From NCBI GenBank assembly GCA_024734555.1, contig JANPWX010000452.1, positions 1,617,355 to 1,681,354 on the forward strand: a DNA stretch of 64,000 nucleotides. Direction: 5' to 3'. Below the pieces are notes generated by a model, which was not told the origin of the DNA, did not search any database, and saw only the letters and a list, made by a program, of their open reading frames with translations. Made by a program: the position numbers and the translations under genes. How positions within the stretch are numbered: the first letter of the stretch is position 1; every line of letters starts with the position of its first letter. Below are positions 25,301 through 40,300 of this stretch, one piece after another. The DNA comes from Trochalopteron elliotii. Taxonomy: Eukaryota > Chordata > Aves > Passeriformes > Leiothrichidae.

Positions 25301-28300
25301 CAGTGCACAGTGTTTTTCACCTCTGCTTTGCACTGAGCCTCCTGGTTTCTCCAGTGGAGATCAGCTGCCTGGTTATATCAAAGTCTGAATGCTGATTTAC
25401 ATAATCATAAGTGAGAAGGAAATTCAGTGTGCTGTTTCAGAAACTGAGCTGCCCTTCCTGCACGCTGTGCCTGTGAGCAGTACTTACATAACAAATAGCA
25501 GCTAGCTCCTGACGCAGGGTACTCGCCTCCAGGCTGGATGTTGTTTTCATTGGATTTACTCCATTGTCATAAACTGTAAACTTAGTTCCCATAAGATTTG
25601 ATCTACCAAAAAAAAGGAAAATCCAATCACCATTTGTCAGCAATGCTGCCCGAGACATCTATCTTTTACTGCACTGGGGCCCCAGAGGAAAGGCAAATAT
25701 TGAGTACAGAGAGTTGTTATTTCAAATCCCAGCTACAAGGCAATTCCTGGATTAAAGGCCAAATGACAAGAATGTAAAGGTACAGTACAGAAGTGTATAC
25801 TAAAGGTCCCTTATGATCATGCTGGAGATTTCTGATAACATCTTGCAAACTAGGAAATTCAAGAAAGCTGTAAGGAAACACTCGGGAGGGGTTATTCTGT
25901 GTGTCTGCTTGGTTTTTAAAATACACTTGCTACAAAACCATCTGCTTTCTTACTTGACTACTAAACTCTGTCAGAATATAGAAAGTGACTTTTATAAAGC
26001 CGTAAGTGAGATCAAATCTTTCCCATTGCAATGGAAAGGAGTGCAAAATACAACACGGGCACAGATGATCTGAATACCCACCCAGAGGCTCCACAGAGGG
26101 ATCAACAGTGGACTGGTTGTGCAATGTGGGGACAGATAGAAAAGGAACACGTGGTTCTGAAATAATTCCACTACCTGTAAGTAACTAATTTGGATCTTAA
26201 GGAACAGGCAAAACCAAAGGGATTTTCAGACTGTGTAACAGTGCATTCCAAAGTATTTATATCAATAGAGGCCAGACGCAATGTACTCATGCACTTCTGA
26301 AAATCCCATTAAGATAAGTTGTGCTGGTACACCCTTGAGAATCTGGCCTTTGAGCACTTAAGAGTCCTGCTGACTTTTAATAAAATGTGATCCTATAAGT
26401 ACTTGAGACATTTTTGAAAACATGCCTTGGATACTGGTAGTCTCTAAGACCATGATCACATGATGTAGTCAAGCCTCTAACTAAGAAAACATAGTGAATT
26501 ACAGGCTTCTTACAAACTTTAAAACTTTACATTATATAAAGAAAATTCCTAGACTTATCACTATTTACCTCAGTTTTCCAATAAAACTCTCTCCACCCCG
26601 AGACAGGTCAGTTGGGTCTATAGAGATGAGGTAATTAGAGGTTTTACTCTTCTTTCGTTTCCTTCCAGCCAACAGAAACACCTAGGCAATGCAAAAAAAC
26701 CATATTCTAGAATGCTAAAGGGGTCAGCACACAGCACTTCCTGCTTTGATATAAGGAAACCATAAGCAATTTTTCTGTCTTCAAGCATCACTAGCAAAGA
26801 AGATCTAACTAACAGATGATCTCCTGGGATTTAGCAGAACCAGGAAAAAATAATCTGGCAAGGGAAAATGACTTCTCAACCACTCATTCCATTATTTATG
26901 GTTTAAATAATTAAATTTGATCTATTTTGTTAAATGTTTCATTCTGACTTGCTCTGGCTTTTCCAGCTGAATTGAAAGTAGATGCTTTTCAGGCCACAGA
27001 ATGCAGAGAGCCCCAACTGCTGACAGTCACGTAAAGGTGCCATGCATGGATTATTCAAGGCCAAACACTGGATATATGTAGAAAGGCAGTGGAAGAAAGT
27101 GATACTGTTGTTTGGCTTTGGGAAGACTGCAGGATCTAGTGAAAGCAAAAATGCATTCAAAATATAACATTACATTTTCTTTGTAAGAACTCCTTCAGAT
27201 TTTAAATAATTTTTTTAATATTCAGATGCAACTGGTATGCCATTCAAGTTATGTTATGACCTTTTTACCATGCTCCCTTTCCAAGTGGAGGTAATAAGTA
27301 GGGTACATCCCTCGGTCCATTCCCTTCTTGTCTCTTGTGATCCTGCACTTGACAGTGACCCCCTGTGGGGCAGGTCTGACAGCAAACTCCTCCAGGTCAT
27401 CCACATCTATGAGAGGCTCATTTGTGGAAGGACTGGGGGCTGAGGCTGCTTCCTAAAACAATAAGCAAAATTCAGATTTTTTAGCTTCCATTTGCAACAA
27501 GGTTATAAGCACAGAGGAATGGCATTTGATAGAAGTCCCACTTTAAAAGAGTCAAACCAAGGGCCATATTGCTCTGTGTACAGACCCACCTCGTGGAGCA
27601 GAACAGGGTGGCTGCACAGACAGAATGCTGTACAGGGCACACAGAGCAAACCCTGGCTCACACCTTTCCATCTCACCACACTCCTTCTGTCAGAAAGGCC
27701 ATGTTCAAAGACAGGGGTGGCCTTTGATACAAGGAAGAAATGAGATAGGGAGAAAGAGTTTAAGCTCCAGAGAGATCTAACAAAGGTGAGAAATCAGTGC
27801 AGGATGTAAAAGAGCAGGGCACCATCAGCCGGTTTAGCAAGAGCTTGTGATTTCAAATATTTGAATCAGCCAAAGTCTTATTTTATGTTTGGATGGTAGC
27901 AGAGAGAACAGGGTGGGAAAATGCCCAGAAAAAGTCAATGGAAACAAAAGATTCTTCTGAGCACCTGCAAGAGGTAGAAAGGTAAATATTTACTGTTTCC
28001 CTTTCTCTTCATTCAAGTTCAGACAATATTTGCCAATCTTTTCTCCAAGTCATTATTTTCATTGCTTGCTCTTGCGAAGCCTGAGAGCTATCCTGGTAAA
28101 TCACCTTGGAGATACCCTAATGCATATTAAAAACAGAACAAGAAAGCCAGGCCTGCCCTCAGTGCACCCTGAAATCATGCAGCTCATAGCAGCCTGCACA
28201 CCCCTTCTTATTGGACACCCTCACCTTATTGGATTTCTTGCTCGTGGCAGAACCAGGCCGGGTGTTACTGTTTAACTGTGAAGAACTGGAGCTGTCTTCA

Positions 28301-31300
28301 TCCTCCTCATCTTCTTCCTCATCAAAATTCATGCTGCTTGAAATGCCTGAAGAGAAAACAGGACATTTATATGAAATAGTGATAGATTAAAGCTGCCCAT
28401 ACTTGCTGTAAAACACCACTTATCAGGCTGCTGCACCCTTAGGTGACTGAGGGGGTGTGTGAGAGTTTGTTGTGTGAGGCAGTGCATGAATACATGGGTC
28501 AGACAGCAGCTCTCCTAAACATTCAAGTAAAAGAGAAAGGAAACATCATGGTTTCCATTCCACAGAGAGGATCAAGTTACCCAGTGATACAGGAGCAAAT
28601 ATCTGGTTAGGAACCAAATTCAGATCATCTTCATCCAATCAAGTATTTCAAACACAACACAAAATCATAAAGCTGAAATTGGAGCTGAGAGGACAACCTA
28701 GCACAGCCACTTGGAAACCCTCACAATTAGAATACAAGCCCTTTTACAGCACACTTTTAGCTGTGTGATCTGCTGAAGAGCACATCTTAGACCAAGAAGA
28801 TACACTCACATCAAGGAAATGTTCTCCTGCATTCTTTATTTCATGTAAAGAATAATACCAGCCCAGGCCAACAGAACTGCCTTACAGCACTTGAAAATTT
28901 GACTTTACAGGAATTCAAAACCTCAGACATTTCAAAGGGAAACACAACTTTGAACATCAAATACGTCTTAGCAGCAAAAAGCATCAATGGTGGGACATTT
29001 GCCAGGCCTAGTTTTTCAAAGAGTATCATGCAGATGAAGCCACCCCATATCCAAGTTCAAGCTCTCTAAATTCCATATATTACAGGCTATATTCCATCCC
29101 CTAAAAAACACCAAAAAACATCACTTGGTCCAGAATTCCCGTTATGGGTAAGTCCAATGTAGGATAAATGGAATGCAGATTTCCAGAGCCAAGCAGTATG
29201 GGCATATTTAACTTTCCTTCTGTACTCACCAGGAACATGATCCAGGGCGACAAGGCTGGATTGGGAGGTGGAAGAGGACCAGGATGTATTTGCATGGGGA
29301 TCTGGGAAAGGAAAAAATCCAAGGGTTTGATTCTGCAAACCCTGAGCTGAGTGAACAAGCCTAACCTGACAAGAAGACTCCACACAGGCTTATGGGATGG
29401 GGCCACAGTGCTGCTGCTTGGATTCACAATTTCTGCACTGCACAATCAAATTCATCTTCTACCTGCTTATACCTGCTGTAATCTTCAACCTTCAGTACCT
29501 TGAATAAAGTGAAAAAGCCCTGGATCCCAGAGCTGAAACTTCAGCAAACATCATTCACACTGAGCAGTTGTGCCACCAGTGCTTCTGTGCATGACATGCA
29601 CTGCATGGTGGAGTTTGGGCCCACTTTTGAATTCTAACAAAATAAAACCCTTCCAACCTGATTGACATAAGTGATACACACAGATTCTACACAATATTGA
29701 GTCAGTAACATTGAAAGAAGTATTCAGATGGCCTAAATCCTACTTCAGTCCCTGTGCTTACTGTGTCTTCATCATTGAAAGACGAAATCAGGCTCTCTAA
29801 ACTGTTTTTCTGGGAGCTCCAGGGATATGCATAAAGATTTTATTGTAGTTTACTCTTCTGGATTATGAACTTGGTCTGTAACAAGCAGACACTAAACCAA
29901 ACTGATGTACAGAAATATAGACAGAAGATACAGACTCAGTAATGGTTTTCTTCAGTTCAAATTTTGGAACAGATGAAGAAAAAGACAGCAAAAAAGGCAT
30001 TAAAATACTTTTTGCTTTTATTGCTGTTTCCAACACCTTCAGTGCATATCCCTTTACAATATCCACATGCACACTGGATAGTGAAACACCACCAGAGTAG
30101 TAAGAGTGAGGGTATAAAAGTGAACCAGGAGCATAAGCAATGCTTGCACTGCATTCTGCTGCCCTGTGAAAGCTCTCATTATCCACTTCTTCAGCTCCCC
30201 CAGTGCTGACATACACCACAGAGCATGACAGCAAAACCTTTCAATAGAACCTGGTTATGCAAGAGAGGCCTGAGTTCACAGGTCAACAGATATTTTCAAA
30301 GCCTGTAGAATTCATTCATTATTAATCACACACTCATTAATCACAAGCATTATTTCTTAATAAGGACAACAGTGTTCTAGGCTGTATGCATGGGTAATAG
30401 AGACAGTCCATCTCCTCAGCTGGCAGCTGCACAATAAAGCCATAATTCATATCCACAGACAGAACTGGTTTATTTCCACACCTGTGCTCACTATTTCACC
30501 ACCAATACCTCAGTGGTGAAAATCCTCTGCCAGACTTAGAAAAGTCTGTGCTCAAGACCTGCAGGGAAAATGCTTCAGGGAGCTCCTGTTCTGGAACCCA
30601 GAAATGAAATTGATTGCTTCCCTAAATATCAAAACTTCAGGTGGCAAAAAAGAACTAAGACCCAATTGCTCATTCCATGCCCTTTACAGAGCATACTGGA
30701 AACTGATAAGTGTGAGGACTACATGTTAGTTATTCAGTGTTAAAACTTCTGGAAGTCTCACTCTGTCCTAGTGACTCATTTGCCAGGGAGGAACTCTACA
30801 GATTAACACTTTGGAAATCAAAAGGACGAATATTTCCTACAGGAGGAAAATTATTCTAGCATGGCAATTTCCAACAGATGGAGAAATCAAATAAAGCATT
30901 TGGCATTTTCTTGCAAGTGGCATATTCTTTTCACACTCAGTAGCCTATAACCTCTTGTCTTGTTACAGAACTTGACTCACTGGGGAAGGAGAGACACGTG
31001 CTGGAAGTTTCTCTCCACCAGGTTAGTGCCAAAGAGCAGAACAGGCACAAACCAGGGCTATGCAAATCCAGTGGGATTCAGCTTTTTCCATAAGGCCAGT
31101 TAGCATTTCACAGAATCATAAGAATAAGATGAGTTGGAAGGGACCCTTCAGGATCATGGAGTTCAACTCCTGGCCCTGCACAGGACACCCCAGAAGTCAC
31201 ACCATGTGCTTGAGAGCATTGTCAAAAAGCTTCTTAAACTTTGTTTGGCTTGGTGCTGCGACCATTGCCCAACCACTCTCTGGGTGAAGAATCTTTTTCT

Positions 31301-34300
31301 AAAATCCAACCCAAACCTCCTCTGACTCAGCTTCAGACCATTCCCTTTGGGTCCTGTCACTGATCACCACAGAAATCAGTACCTCCACCTCCTCTTCCCC
31401 TCATGAGGATGTTGAAGACCACAATGAGGTCTCTCTTCAGTCTCCTCTTCTCCAGGCTGAACAGACCACATGCCCTCGGGCACTCCTCATACAGTTTCCC
31501 CTTCAGACCCTTCACCATCCTCATGGCCTTCTTTGGACACTCTCTAACAGTTTAATGTCTTTTCTACACTGTGGCACCCAAAACTGCACAAGGTGAGGCT
31601 GCCCCAGCTCAGAGCAGAGCAGGACCATCCCCTTCCTTGCCCGGCTGGCCATGCTGCCCCTGATGCCCCCAGGACACAGTTGTCTCTCCTGGCTGCCAGG
31701 GCACTGCTGGCTCCCATTCAACTTGCCATGGACAAGGGCCCCCGGGTGCCTTTCTGCACCCTTTCTGCCTTATCTTTGTGTACTTCTCCTTCTGTTCCTA
31801 TTCCATGCAAGAGAAGGCCTGATGGGAGACAGCAACTCTAAACTCTTTTCAGGTGACATGCCAGTAAGGACATGCCACAAGCAGTGAAGTGGCAGTGGGG
31901 ATCCACATGAAGAGCTTTATCTCTGCAGAAAGTATCACATGAATGGTGGGATACTCAAAACTTTCTCAAAACAAGCATCCTCTGCTGGTATCAAGCAGCA
32001 AACCACACATACATACATAGTAAAAATCATTTAGAGAGGTGCTGCTGGCATTGTTTTAATACCTGTCTTTGTGTCTCACCCAGCACAGCTCTGCGCTAAT
32101 AAAAACAAATAAACCTCAGTATTCACATTTAAATAAAAGTGTCTCCCTTGCCTCAACTTGAAACACACTGATGGTTCACTCCTAGCAGTATCTGTTCTCA
32201 GCAGGAGTGTACTCAGACCTGGTAAAAAAGGTTTTATCTTACATTTGAGAACATACAGAAGCAACGCAAACCAGAAAATTTCCACTCTCTGCTTCCATTA
32301 AAAATAAACACAAATTTGGGGAGAATAAAAATATACAATAACCTGGCAAAAAAACATCAAAACCAGAAGCGTCCCCCAGAGTAAAAATCTGAGTGCTGTG
32401 ACCTAAATTTGCAAAGTCTGTGGGTACTTTTTAAGTCAATCAGCTTTAGTTTAGTGGTGTGCCTGATGATTAAATATTCTGAGCCATGGTCTAAGGCAAC
32501 ACAATCACCACACAGATCAGAACTTGTTAGTCATGCCCAACACCCCTGCAACTCAAATGCCCAGGAAATAGCGCACTTGGAGAAAATCTGCCCATTTCAG
32601 TTGGAGCTGCTCACATCTGCAGGGTAACGTCCCAGAAAAAATGGATCTCAGTGAGAACTGCTCTGCAGACAAGAGGCAGCATTTAGGTATGAATAGTCCA
32701 TTCTACACGAGTCAAGTTTGCACTTACATTTTGCTCTTTATACACAAAGAGTTTATTCTTAAAGCATCAGAGCACTCTTGGCTTGAGCCATCTTTGCTTC
32801 AAAAGCTGTACACTGAAGAAGAACAACTCCAAAGCAAATGTCTTCAGAAAACGCTTTGTGAGGGTTTGGGGAATTTTTTTTTCCTTCCTAGGGTTAGTGT
32901 CTAAGGGGAGATAACAGTGCAGGAAGGAAGAGACAGATGCATGAATGTGTACATATACAATCTATCTCCCAAAGCATGCACGCCTCTGAAAAAAGAAAAA
33001 TAAATTCCAGAGCATTTGAGGACTCTGTGTAGGAAATGCTGCAGAATGTGATGTACTTTTCACCTCTGAACAGACACTACGAAAACATGAACAATGTGTA
33101 ACTGACTGCACCACTAAAATTAATATTCTAGTTTGAATGTTGCTATTTCATGCTGTTTTTTAACCACCAAGTAAGTGATTTCCAGAGTTGTACATTATAA
33201 AAATGTGAACAGATGGATGTCAGTGTTGGCATCTGTCTAGTACCTTAATAATGGCACTGCACTGCAGATGGGGAAGTCACATCCCTGAGAGCCTGCAGAG
33301 CTCTTGTTCCTTGGGACAAGAGAGAACTTCATTGTTTTATATATTTTTTAGGTTTGGAGTTTTGGATTTTTTTAGGCAACAGAACAGAGCCTAACAGGCT
33401 GTGAGGAGAAGACACACAGAACTAAGAAACTCTACTTAGGCTAGGGCTGAGAGTGAGAATAGGAAATTGAGTCAATGTCCATCAAGCAAGCAGTGAGAAC
33501 ACAAAGGAGGCTTTAGCTACTTACCCTTTTTCTGCATTGCTGTTCTAAGATCTTGCTTGCTTTGCTGTTGTTGGCCAGTAGCCACTTTGTCACCATCATC
33601 TTCATCATGGCTAGACTGTCCAACAGTGAGAATCTGCACTTGACTTCCTATCTTTTGAACATCATCTTGAAAAGCAGCTGGGCCATCAATCCCTGTCAGA
33701 CAGCAGCAAAAGCCTTAGTTGTCATTGTGTCATGAAGTTACTGAAAAGAGAGTTGCTCACTCACAAGAACAGCAGCTTTTCTAGGAATCACAGATTGGAT
33801 GTTCACATTCAATAATGTTTCTCGACTTAAACAAGACTAAACTAGCCTCCAAGGCAATCATTTTACTTTCCACATACTGCACTAGAGAATCTCCAGGAGA
33901 GGATCAGGATTTCACTGGTGCTCTCCTCACCCCAAAGCACACCTGCCCCATGCACCAGAAACACTGAAAACTAAGCTGAAAAGAAACACACTGGAGAGAA
34001 CTAACAAAGAAAACAGACAAAATTTTCATAAGGGCACACAGGTGATCCAGAAACAGAGGAACCTGAGTCACAGGTTATGCCATATCCCCATATAAACACC
34101 ACTGCTGTCATGAAATACTTCAAAGCTTCAAAGTCCTGAAAAATTCACAAGTAGATCTGGCAGTGTATCCACCAGAGGGGCAGCATGTTAACAAGCCTAA
34201 ATGCACCTTTTGAGTTAGGAAAATCACCATACAGTTGAAACTGTACATCAGAGTGAAACTACAAGGAAGATATTACATATTCCCTGGAACCTCCATCTTC

Positions 34301-37300
34301 TTGGGATGCTTAAATCCCAACCAGGCACAGTCCTGAGCAACCTGCTGTGAGCAAGGATGAGGGAAAAGACAGTGCCCAGAGGCACCTCCCACCCTCAGCC
34401 ATGCTGTGATCCTGTGGCTCCTGACCACAGCCACAAAGAAACCATTTACCTCCTTATGGCTGTAAATCACCTCCAAAGAGAAAAGAAGAAAATAAGGGAT
34501 GGGGGATGTTCTTACCACAAGCCAACTGCATTTTGTTTCTTCAGGACAGTGAGGTAAAACAGACTGCAAATGTACTTCAGCTCTTAGTTAAGACACAGAG
34601 GTGGAATATGTTACTAAATCAGCTATATAAAAATGCACTTCTGCATCTATAAAAATGGTAATAGTTTCATGTATAGATATAATAAATAGCATGAGCTCTA
34701 TACTGCTGCTGTTGTGAAATTTTTAATAAGCAAGCAACATTGTGGAGAGTTAGCAAGCACTACAAAGAGCTAATTCAGTAAAGGAATAGCTTCTCCCACC
34801 AAACAGAGCTGCACAAACCCTGTGAGAAGGAGCTGCAGGGATTGGGATTTCTTTTTGGACTGTGATCTGTAGCAGAAGTCCCCAAGAATACCATTTCATC
34901 CAGCTTTGCCAGCAGCTCTCAACTTGCATTAAAAGACAGCTGGATTATACATTTAGCATGCTTAACTGTACTTTGCAATATCTGCTGTCACTGCCACTGC
35001 AATAGGAAGCATAAGTGGGAAAAAGAGTGGTTCATATCCCCAGGACCAGCACTAGCTGTGCAACCACCTGATGAGATGCAGTCTGACACTGCAGAGGTGT
35101 TAAACTCACAGAGTTCAAGACCACAAGGAGTTATTGATTCATCTGCATTACACAGACTGGCAATTTCTGCACCAAGCCTGCAAATTCTGATTTACTTGCA
35201 GCAAAGCTAACAGCAACAACAATTAACAGCAAATAAATAATCTGTCCATTCAACCTTGAATGAGTAGATAAAGTCCATGGAAATGTCTCTGTGACTTTGC
35301 TAGGATGACAATTTCATGTCAGCTCTGCATGATACAGAACGAACAGTATCATCTCCTATGCTGCAGGTATAATATGGCAGTGAAAAGAACTGCAGTTTTC
35401 TTAAAATTTATCCTGGGAGAAGCACCACTGCAAAGGTGCTCTAGAACAGACAGAGAGCTGTTCAGATCCTCTGTGGTATTTTTAACAGCTTTACAATATT
35501 AACCATTATCATTAAAGTGGCTGCCTAAAGATAGGTTCTTATTTTAATACTCTGAATTTCAGAAGTGTTAAGAATCCATGAGTTTAACAGGATGCCTCAT
35601 GCATATCATATCTAGCCCCATATTAAGCACTGGATGATACAAACCTAATTTTGAGAACGCTTTTGAGAAGGAACAAAACACCTTAATTATTTCTCTTCAA
35701 AGCAGACATTGATCTGCAGCAAATGAAATGCCTTTGAAAGCACTGGGGATTGCACTGAGGCTGCTTTTTTGGATGCCTGCAGAACATCTGCACTCACACC
35801 CCATGCTGTCAGGAACATCGTGTATTATTAGGAGTCAGGACAAAGGCTACACTGGCAGGCCACAGTCTTAGAGAAGAAGAATCAGTTTCAGTATTCTGAA
35901 GAGTGCATCACTGGTAGAGTGTGTTATTAAGGGTTAGGAATGGTTCCACTGGTGAGCACATTTAAGGGAATGAAATATGCAGCAAGACAGAGATGATTAA
36001 AAAAAAGAGAAAAAAAGAACCTCTGCTGCATTAGAACACTGAGGGTGGTTCATGGCAAATGCAGCATTAACTACATTAACTACTGAACACTTGTGTGTGT
36101 GCATAATCTTTGTAGCTACACATGCCTGTGTAAAATGGGATTAAATGCAGGCATACATACATATTTTTCTGTAACACGAGGTACAAGTGCATCGTTGTAA
36201 GCCATAGTTCAAAAGGCAGCTTTGCCACCACCTACCAAATGTCTGAAAACATCTGAAAACACTTCCAAGCTTGTGTAACCATGATATTCAAGGTGGATCT
36301 CTCCCCTTCTTTGCCTCAGTGACTCCTTTTCATCCACTTCCTAGAAGATTGGTTCTCTGTGTAATAAAACAAGCCACTCATCTATAGTTTCTGTGCTTAA
36401 GGACATGGTCAAAAGAGACAAAGAAGCTGAGTGAGGTGTTCCAAAAAAAGTTTTTATTGCTGTGGTCAGCATTTTTTTTACAGTGCTTCCCAAAAAGTCA
36501 GGTAGGGAAAAAATCTGACAGAGACTACTTTGAATACCTGCCAAGAAGAAAGGGGTATTTTTGAGAGGCAAATGTGAGGGAAGGCAGAGAAGAAAGAAGA
36601 TTGGAACAACTCTCATTATATGAGTCCCTTCAGAAAAGGCCTTTTGGTACACTTTGACATGATCATGTCTCAGATGAAAACCACAGGTACCAGAAACGAA
36701 AACAAAGCAATGCTGGGGAAAAAAGGGGAAAATAGAAAAGTATCAGTAAATGAGCATTGCTGGCATTTATATCCTGCAAACTACTATTCATCAATGCCTG
36801 CATTCTCTTAGCACCTAAAATCTTCTAGACAGTATTTATAAATAGGCAACACCAATGTGTTAAAAGCTAGTAATCTAAACTACTGAATGGCAAACAAGAT
36901 TACTTATCAGGAAAGGAACATAGCATAGCAAACAACTGATTCTGTCCCTGCTTTACAAACGAGGAGCTGCAGGACAGGGAAGTTCTTCTTCTCATTTCAG
37001 AGAGCGTTTAAGGCACAAGTTTGATGGATGAAGCTGGGCACACTGCTCACAGACTAAGAATATGATTAAGCCCTTTGCAGATCAGACCTGGAGAGCTGAC
37101 CAAGCTCAGGCAGGAGGCCTCTGGAAGAGAACACTCATTTCCTGTGCTCAGCTACTGGTCTGACAAAGGAGTCATATCCACGTGGATAACACCCAAGGCT
37201 GTGGGTGCAAATGCTACTCAAGACCTCTGCAGAGCAGCTCTCCCTCCAACTGAGGGAGAGCAGCACGACCCTTCAAAGGATGGCTTGGCTCTGAGGTCAA

Positions 37301-40300
37301 AGACGGAATCCCAGGGAGGTCTGACAGCAGAACAAATAGTTTCCATCCTTTAGAGAACCTGGCTTAAAGCAAACCCTGCTGTCAGTATTTGCTAAGCCAT
37401 TTCCCATTATATTCCTGTTCTCACAGGGGCTGTGCATCCACTGATAGGGGTTCAAACAACTGCAAAACCACTAAGGGATTTGTTTAGAGGGAAAGGGAAC
37501 AAATAGCATTTTTTTCTTGAAAGGACATCTAGAGGTGGTTTAGTCCAAACCTCCATCAGACTGTTGCTAGCACCAGATCAGGACACCAAAAGCAAGTACT
37601 TGAGCACTAAGCTCTACATTCACTTTGATGAAATCTAAAACAGTAAACAGGAACTGTACATTCATAAATCTTTATCCTTAGGAGGTCAAAATTACTTCTT
37701 CACAATCAAGTTCATGTGTTGCCAAAGCACAGCCTGAAAGGTCTGTCAGATCTAGAAATAACTGGACTTTTCTTGGTGGAAATTCACTTATTGTTCCTCC
37801 CACCCTTTTTATTTAGTGCCCAAGGAAGCAGAGATAAATCTGCTTTACATGAACTTCCCTCTCCCCAGCAGAAAGGAAGTGCTACAGTGAGAAATTATGC
37901 CTCTTACCCAACAACTGCTGCTGCTTTCTGAGCCAGCCAGTGTTAATGTAGTTGCTTGTTACATACGAAAATGGGACAGGATGCACAAATCAAAACACTC
38001 AGACAGGCGTGAAGGAGAGAGAAGAAACACAGAAGAAGCCAACCAAATGACAACATGGAATAGCCACCCTGGCAGGAAAAGCTCTGTGTGTCACAGCAGC
38101 TTCCTGGCTCCCAGAAAGTCAGCAGGAAATTCCCAATGCACCACTGACATTTAAGGTACAGCATAAGGGGAAAACTTCTGCGAAAGTATCATTTATTTTG
38201 ATATTTTAAACACATCCAGGTTTCACTGACGAAAAAGAAATCTTCATTTATGTTGTCCATGGCAGTTCAGAGCAGGGTTTTCCTACAATGTACTTAGCAT
38301 AGTCTAAGTGCAAGAATTTTGGGAAGAAAAACCAAATGCAACCAACCATCAATAGCTTTCCACAGAATGATTCCTGAATTTTCATATCAGATTTAACTTT
38401 GTATTAACTCCTGGCTTCTCAGGCTTTTCTGGAGTTTTTCAAACATTCCATTTAATCTTCCTGATTTGCCCCATTCACTGCACACAGCCAAAAAATGCAC
38501 TTCATCCTGTGTATTTATTAACTTCTTTGTAAACCTATCCCCTATCTTAGGGGGAAAACCCCACCAAACAAAGTAACGACTCCACTATATACCTATAATA
38601 CTTTCATGAATCTCCTTTTTTAAAGGATCATCAAGATATTTGATAGCTAAAGATGCTCTGGTTCAGCAATATTATGTAGGGTGCATACTTTTCATAGCTT
38701 TCTGCTGCAAATACTTTCACTAATTTGCATGATTTTTCTGTTGAACCACCTAGTGATGCTGTACACTGGGTTCACTGCTACCCTGAATCACCCTAATCTG
38801 CCACAAATCAAACCAGAATTTGATCCACCACCTCCATTTGAAAGACAACCATTTAACATATGCATTTGTTACATCTGGGGTTTTTTTCTTTTTCTCCCCA
38901 ATACTGAATATTATGCCAAGCAATAAACTGTGAGACTGAAGCTTTCAGAAATACCAGTTTAATGAGCTAAGCTACTACAAAATGTCATCAATTTACTGCA
39001 GTTCCAGGCTCTGTCCCACAAAAATTATGGTTCTTTTTAAAAATAGGCACAGTGCATTCTGCATACTGCCATTAAGAAATACCAGTAATAGTTACAGATT
39101 TAGATAAAATTGCTGAATACCATGTTACCCTTCACAGAATTACAAAGTGCACTGACATGAGCAGTTAGCTACATTCCTTTTCCTATGCCAGTGTAACCTC
39201 ATTAAACCTGATATTTCTCTCACGTTTGTCTTCAGCACATTGTTCTGATCACAGCTTCATCACTCTTCAAGCCACTTAAAAAAGCATTACACATCTAAAA
39301 CCAGAGTGCAGTCATTACACTACAGCTTCAACAGCTACTCATGTATAATTCAACAATTTTTTGCTCTGAATTAGCTTCTTATTCATGGGATCTGCTCTAA
39401 GTGTTCTTTTTTCTTAAAACACAAAGAGCTGGGCTATGCTTAGAAAGGGAAGGTCCACTATAGCTAAATACTAACAAAAACCTTTAAAATGCTATTTTAG
39501 CATGTTAAGTGCACTCACCCCTCAGCATTCATCCTTCTCATTTACAGGACATACAAAGGTTACACTCAGAGTGGAGATAAACCTGAAGCAATTGCAAAGC
39601 TAAAAGCAGAACCTAATATTTCCCAAGATTTGCTCTAATTACCAATTAACTCCCTCCAACAAAATCTCTTGTGCTAAAAAATGGTATAAAATCACTTCCC
39701 CTTCATCCATTTTCATAGTTAGATCTGAGGTTATTAGCAAAACCATTCAATACTATTATAAAAAAATCTTTGTTTAAGACTTATATTTATTTTTTAAAGT
39801 AACTGAAAATTAATACAGGTTCCACTACAGGGTTCTGTTAACCACTTGCATTTTCTTCATTCCTAAGTTCAAAATTACGTATGTCTGTAGTGGATTTATC
39901 AGCAAAATCCCTCTGGAATTTTAAAGACACATTTGGTTTTACTTTTACATCCAATAAAAAAATATTTTGCATCTTTAATAAGGACGGAAGACTGGAAATC
40001 CAGTCATAATCCTCCCAAATTTACAACACTGTCAAAGGTAAACCACGTATTATTCCAAGGGTGAAATGATACATGAATGAACAGCTAAATCCCAGGGTAC
40101 AGAAAAAGTAGACAAGCTGCATGAGGTGCTGTGTGTATGTCCTGAACATACTTTGACTGACTTTTATTGGCTTCTAACCATCAACATAAACTTCAGGAGA
40201 GCAGATACTCAGCATTTTCTTTGCTGTAACTGATGTGTTATTGATGAATAACACCTCCACTCTCTGAAAACTTGGAACTGATGGGCAAATGCTGAAGGCC

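Larger units (their letters stand above)
19393..25487 (-). other. TUB: TUB introns between the last four coding exons
   Basis: These are introns 19,393-19,797, 19,970-20,376 and 20,476-25,487 (the exons are listed separately). They are mostly AT-rich unique sequence. The largest holds a local GAAACTAT repeat near 23.0 kb and a 157-codon antisense open frame at 24.46 kb that I do not consider a gene. Confidence 0.8.
25603..28224 (-). other. TUB: TUB introns around the tubby-domain start
   Basis: Three short introns (25,603-26,568, 26,682-27,260, 27,453-28,224) flank the tubby-domain exons. No repeat or additional exon was recognised. Confidence 0.8.
28347..33524 (-). other. TUB: TUB intron with cassette-exon candidate and CR1 insertion
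   Basis: A 5.2-kb phase-1 intron. It holds the 72-nt exon candidate at 29.2 kb and a CR1 fragment at 31.1-31.8 kb. The rest shows nothing recognisable. Confidence 0.8.

Noticed and set aside
28655..28720. Possible CR1-like stretch (aaatcataaagctgaaattgg)
   Set aside because: The resemblance to a CR1 tail is too weak and no other CR1 block follows.
29754..29806. Exon-like segment reading [12 protein letters not shown] in the TUB intron (- strand)
   Set aside because: The acceptor has a poor pyrimidine tract and the segment leaves in phase 0, which would break the frame with the following exon.
34513..34569. Exon-like [14 protein letters not shown] segment with a strong gtaaga donor in a TUB intron (- strand)
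   Set aside because: It ends in phase 0 whereas the next TUB exon needs phase 1, and the acceptor is weak.
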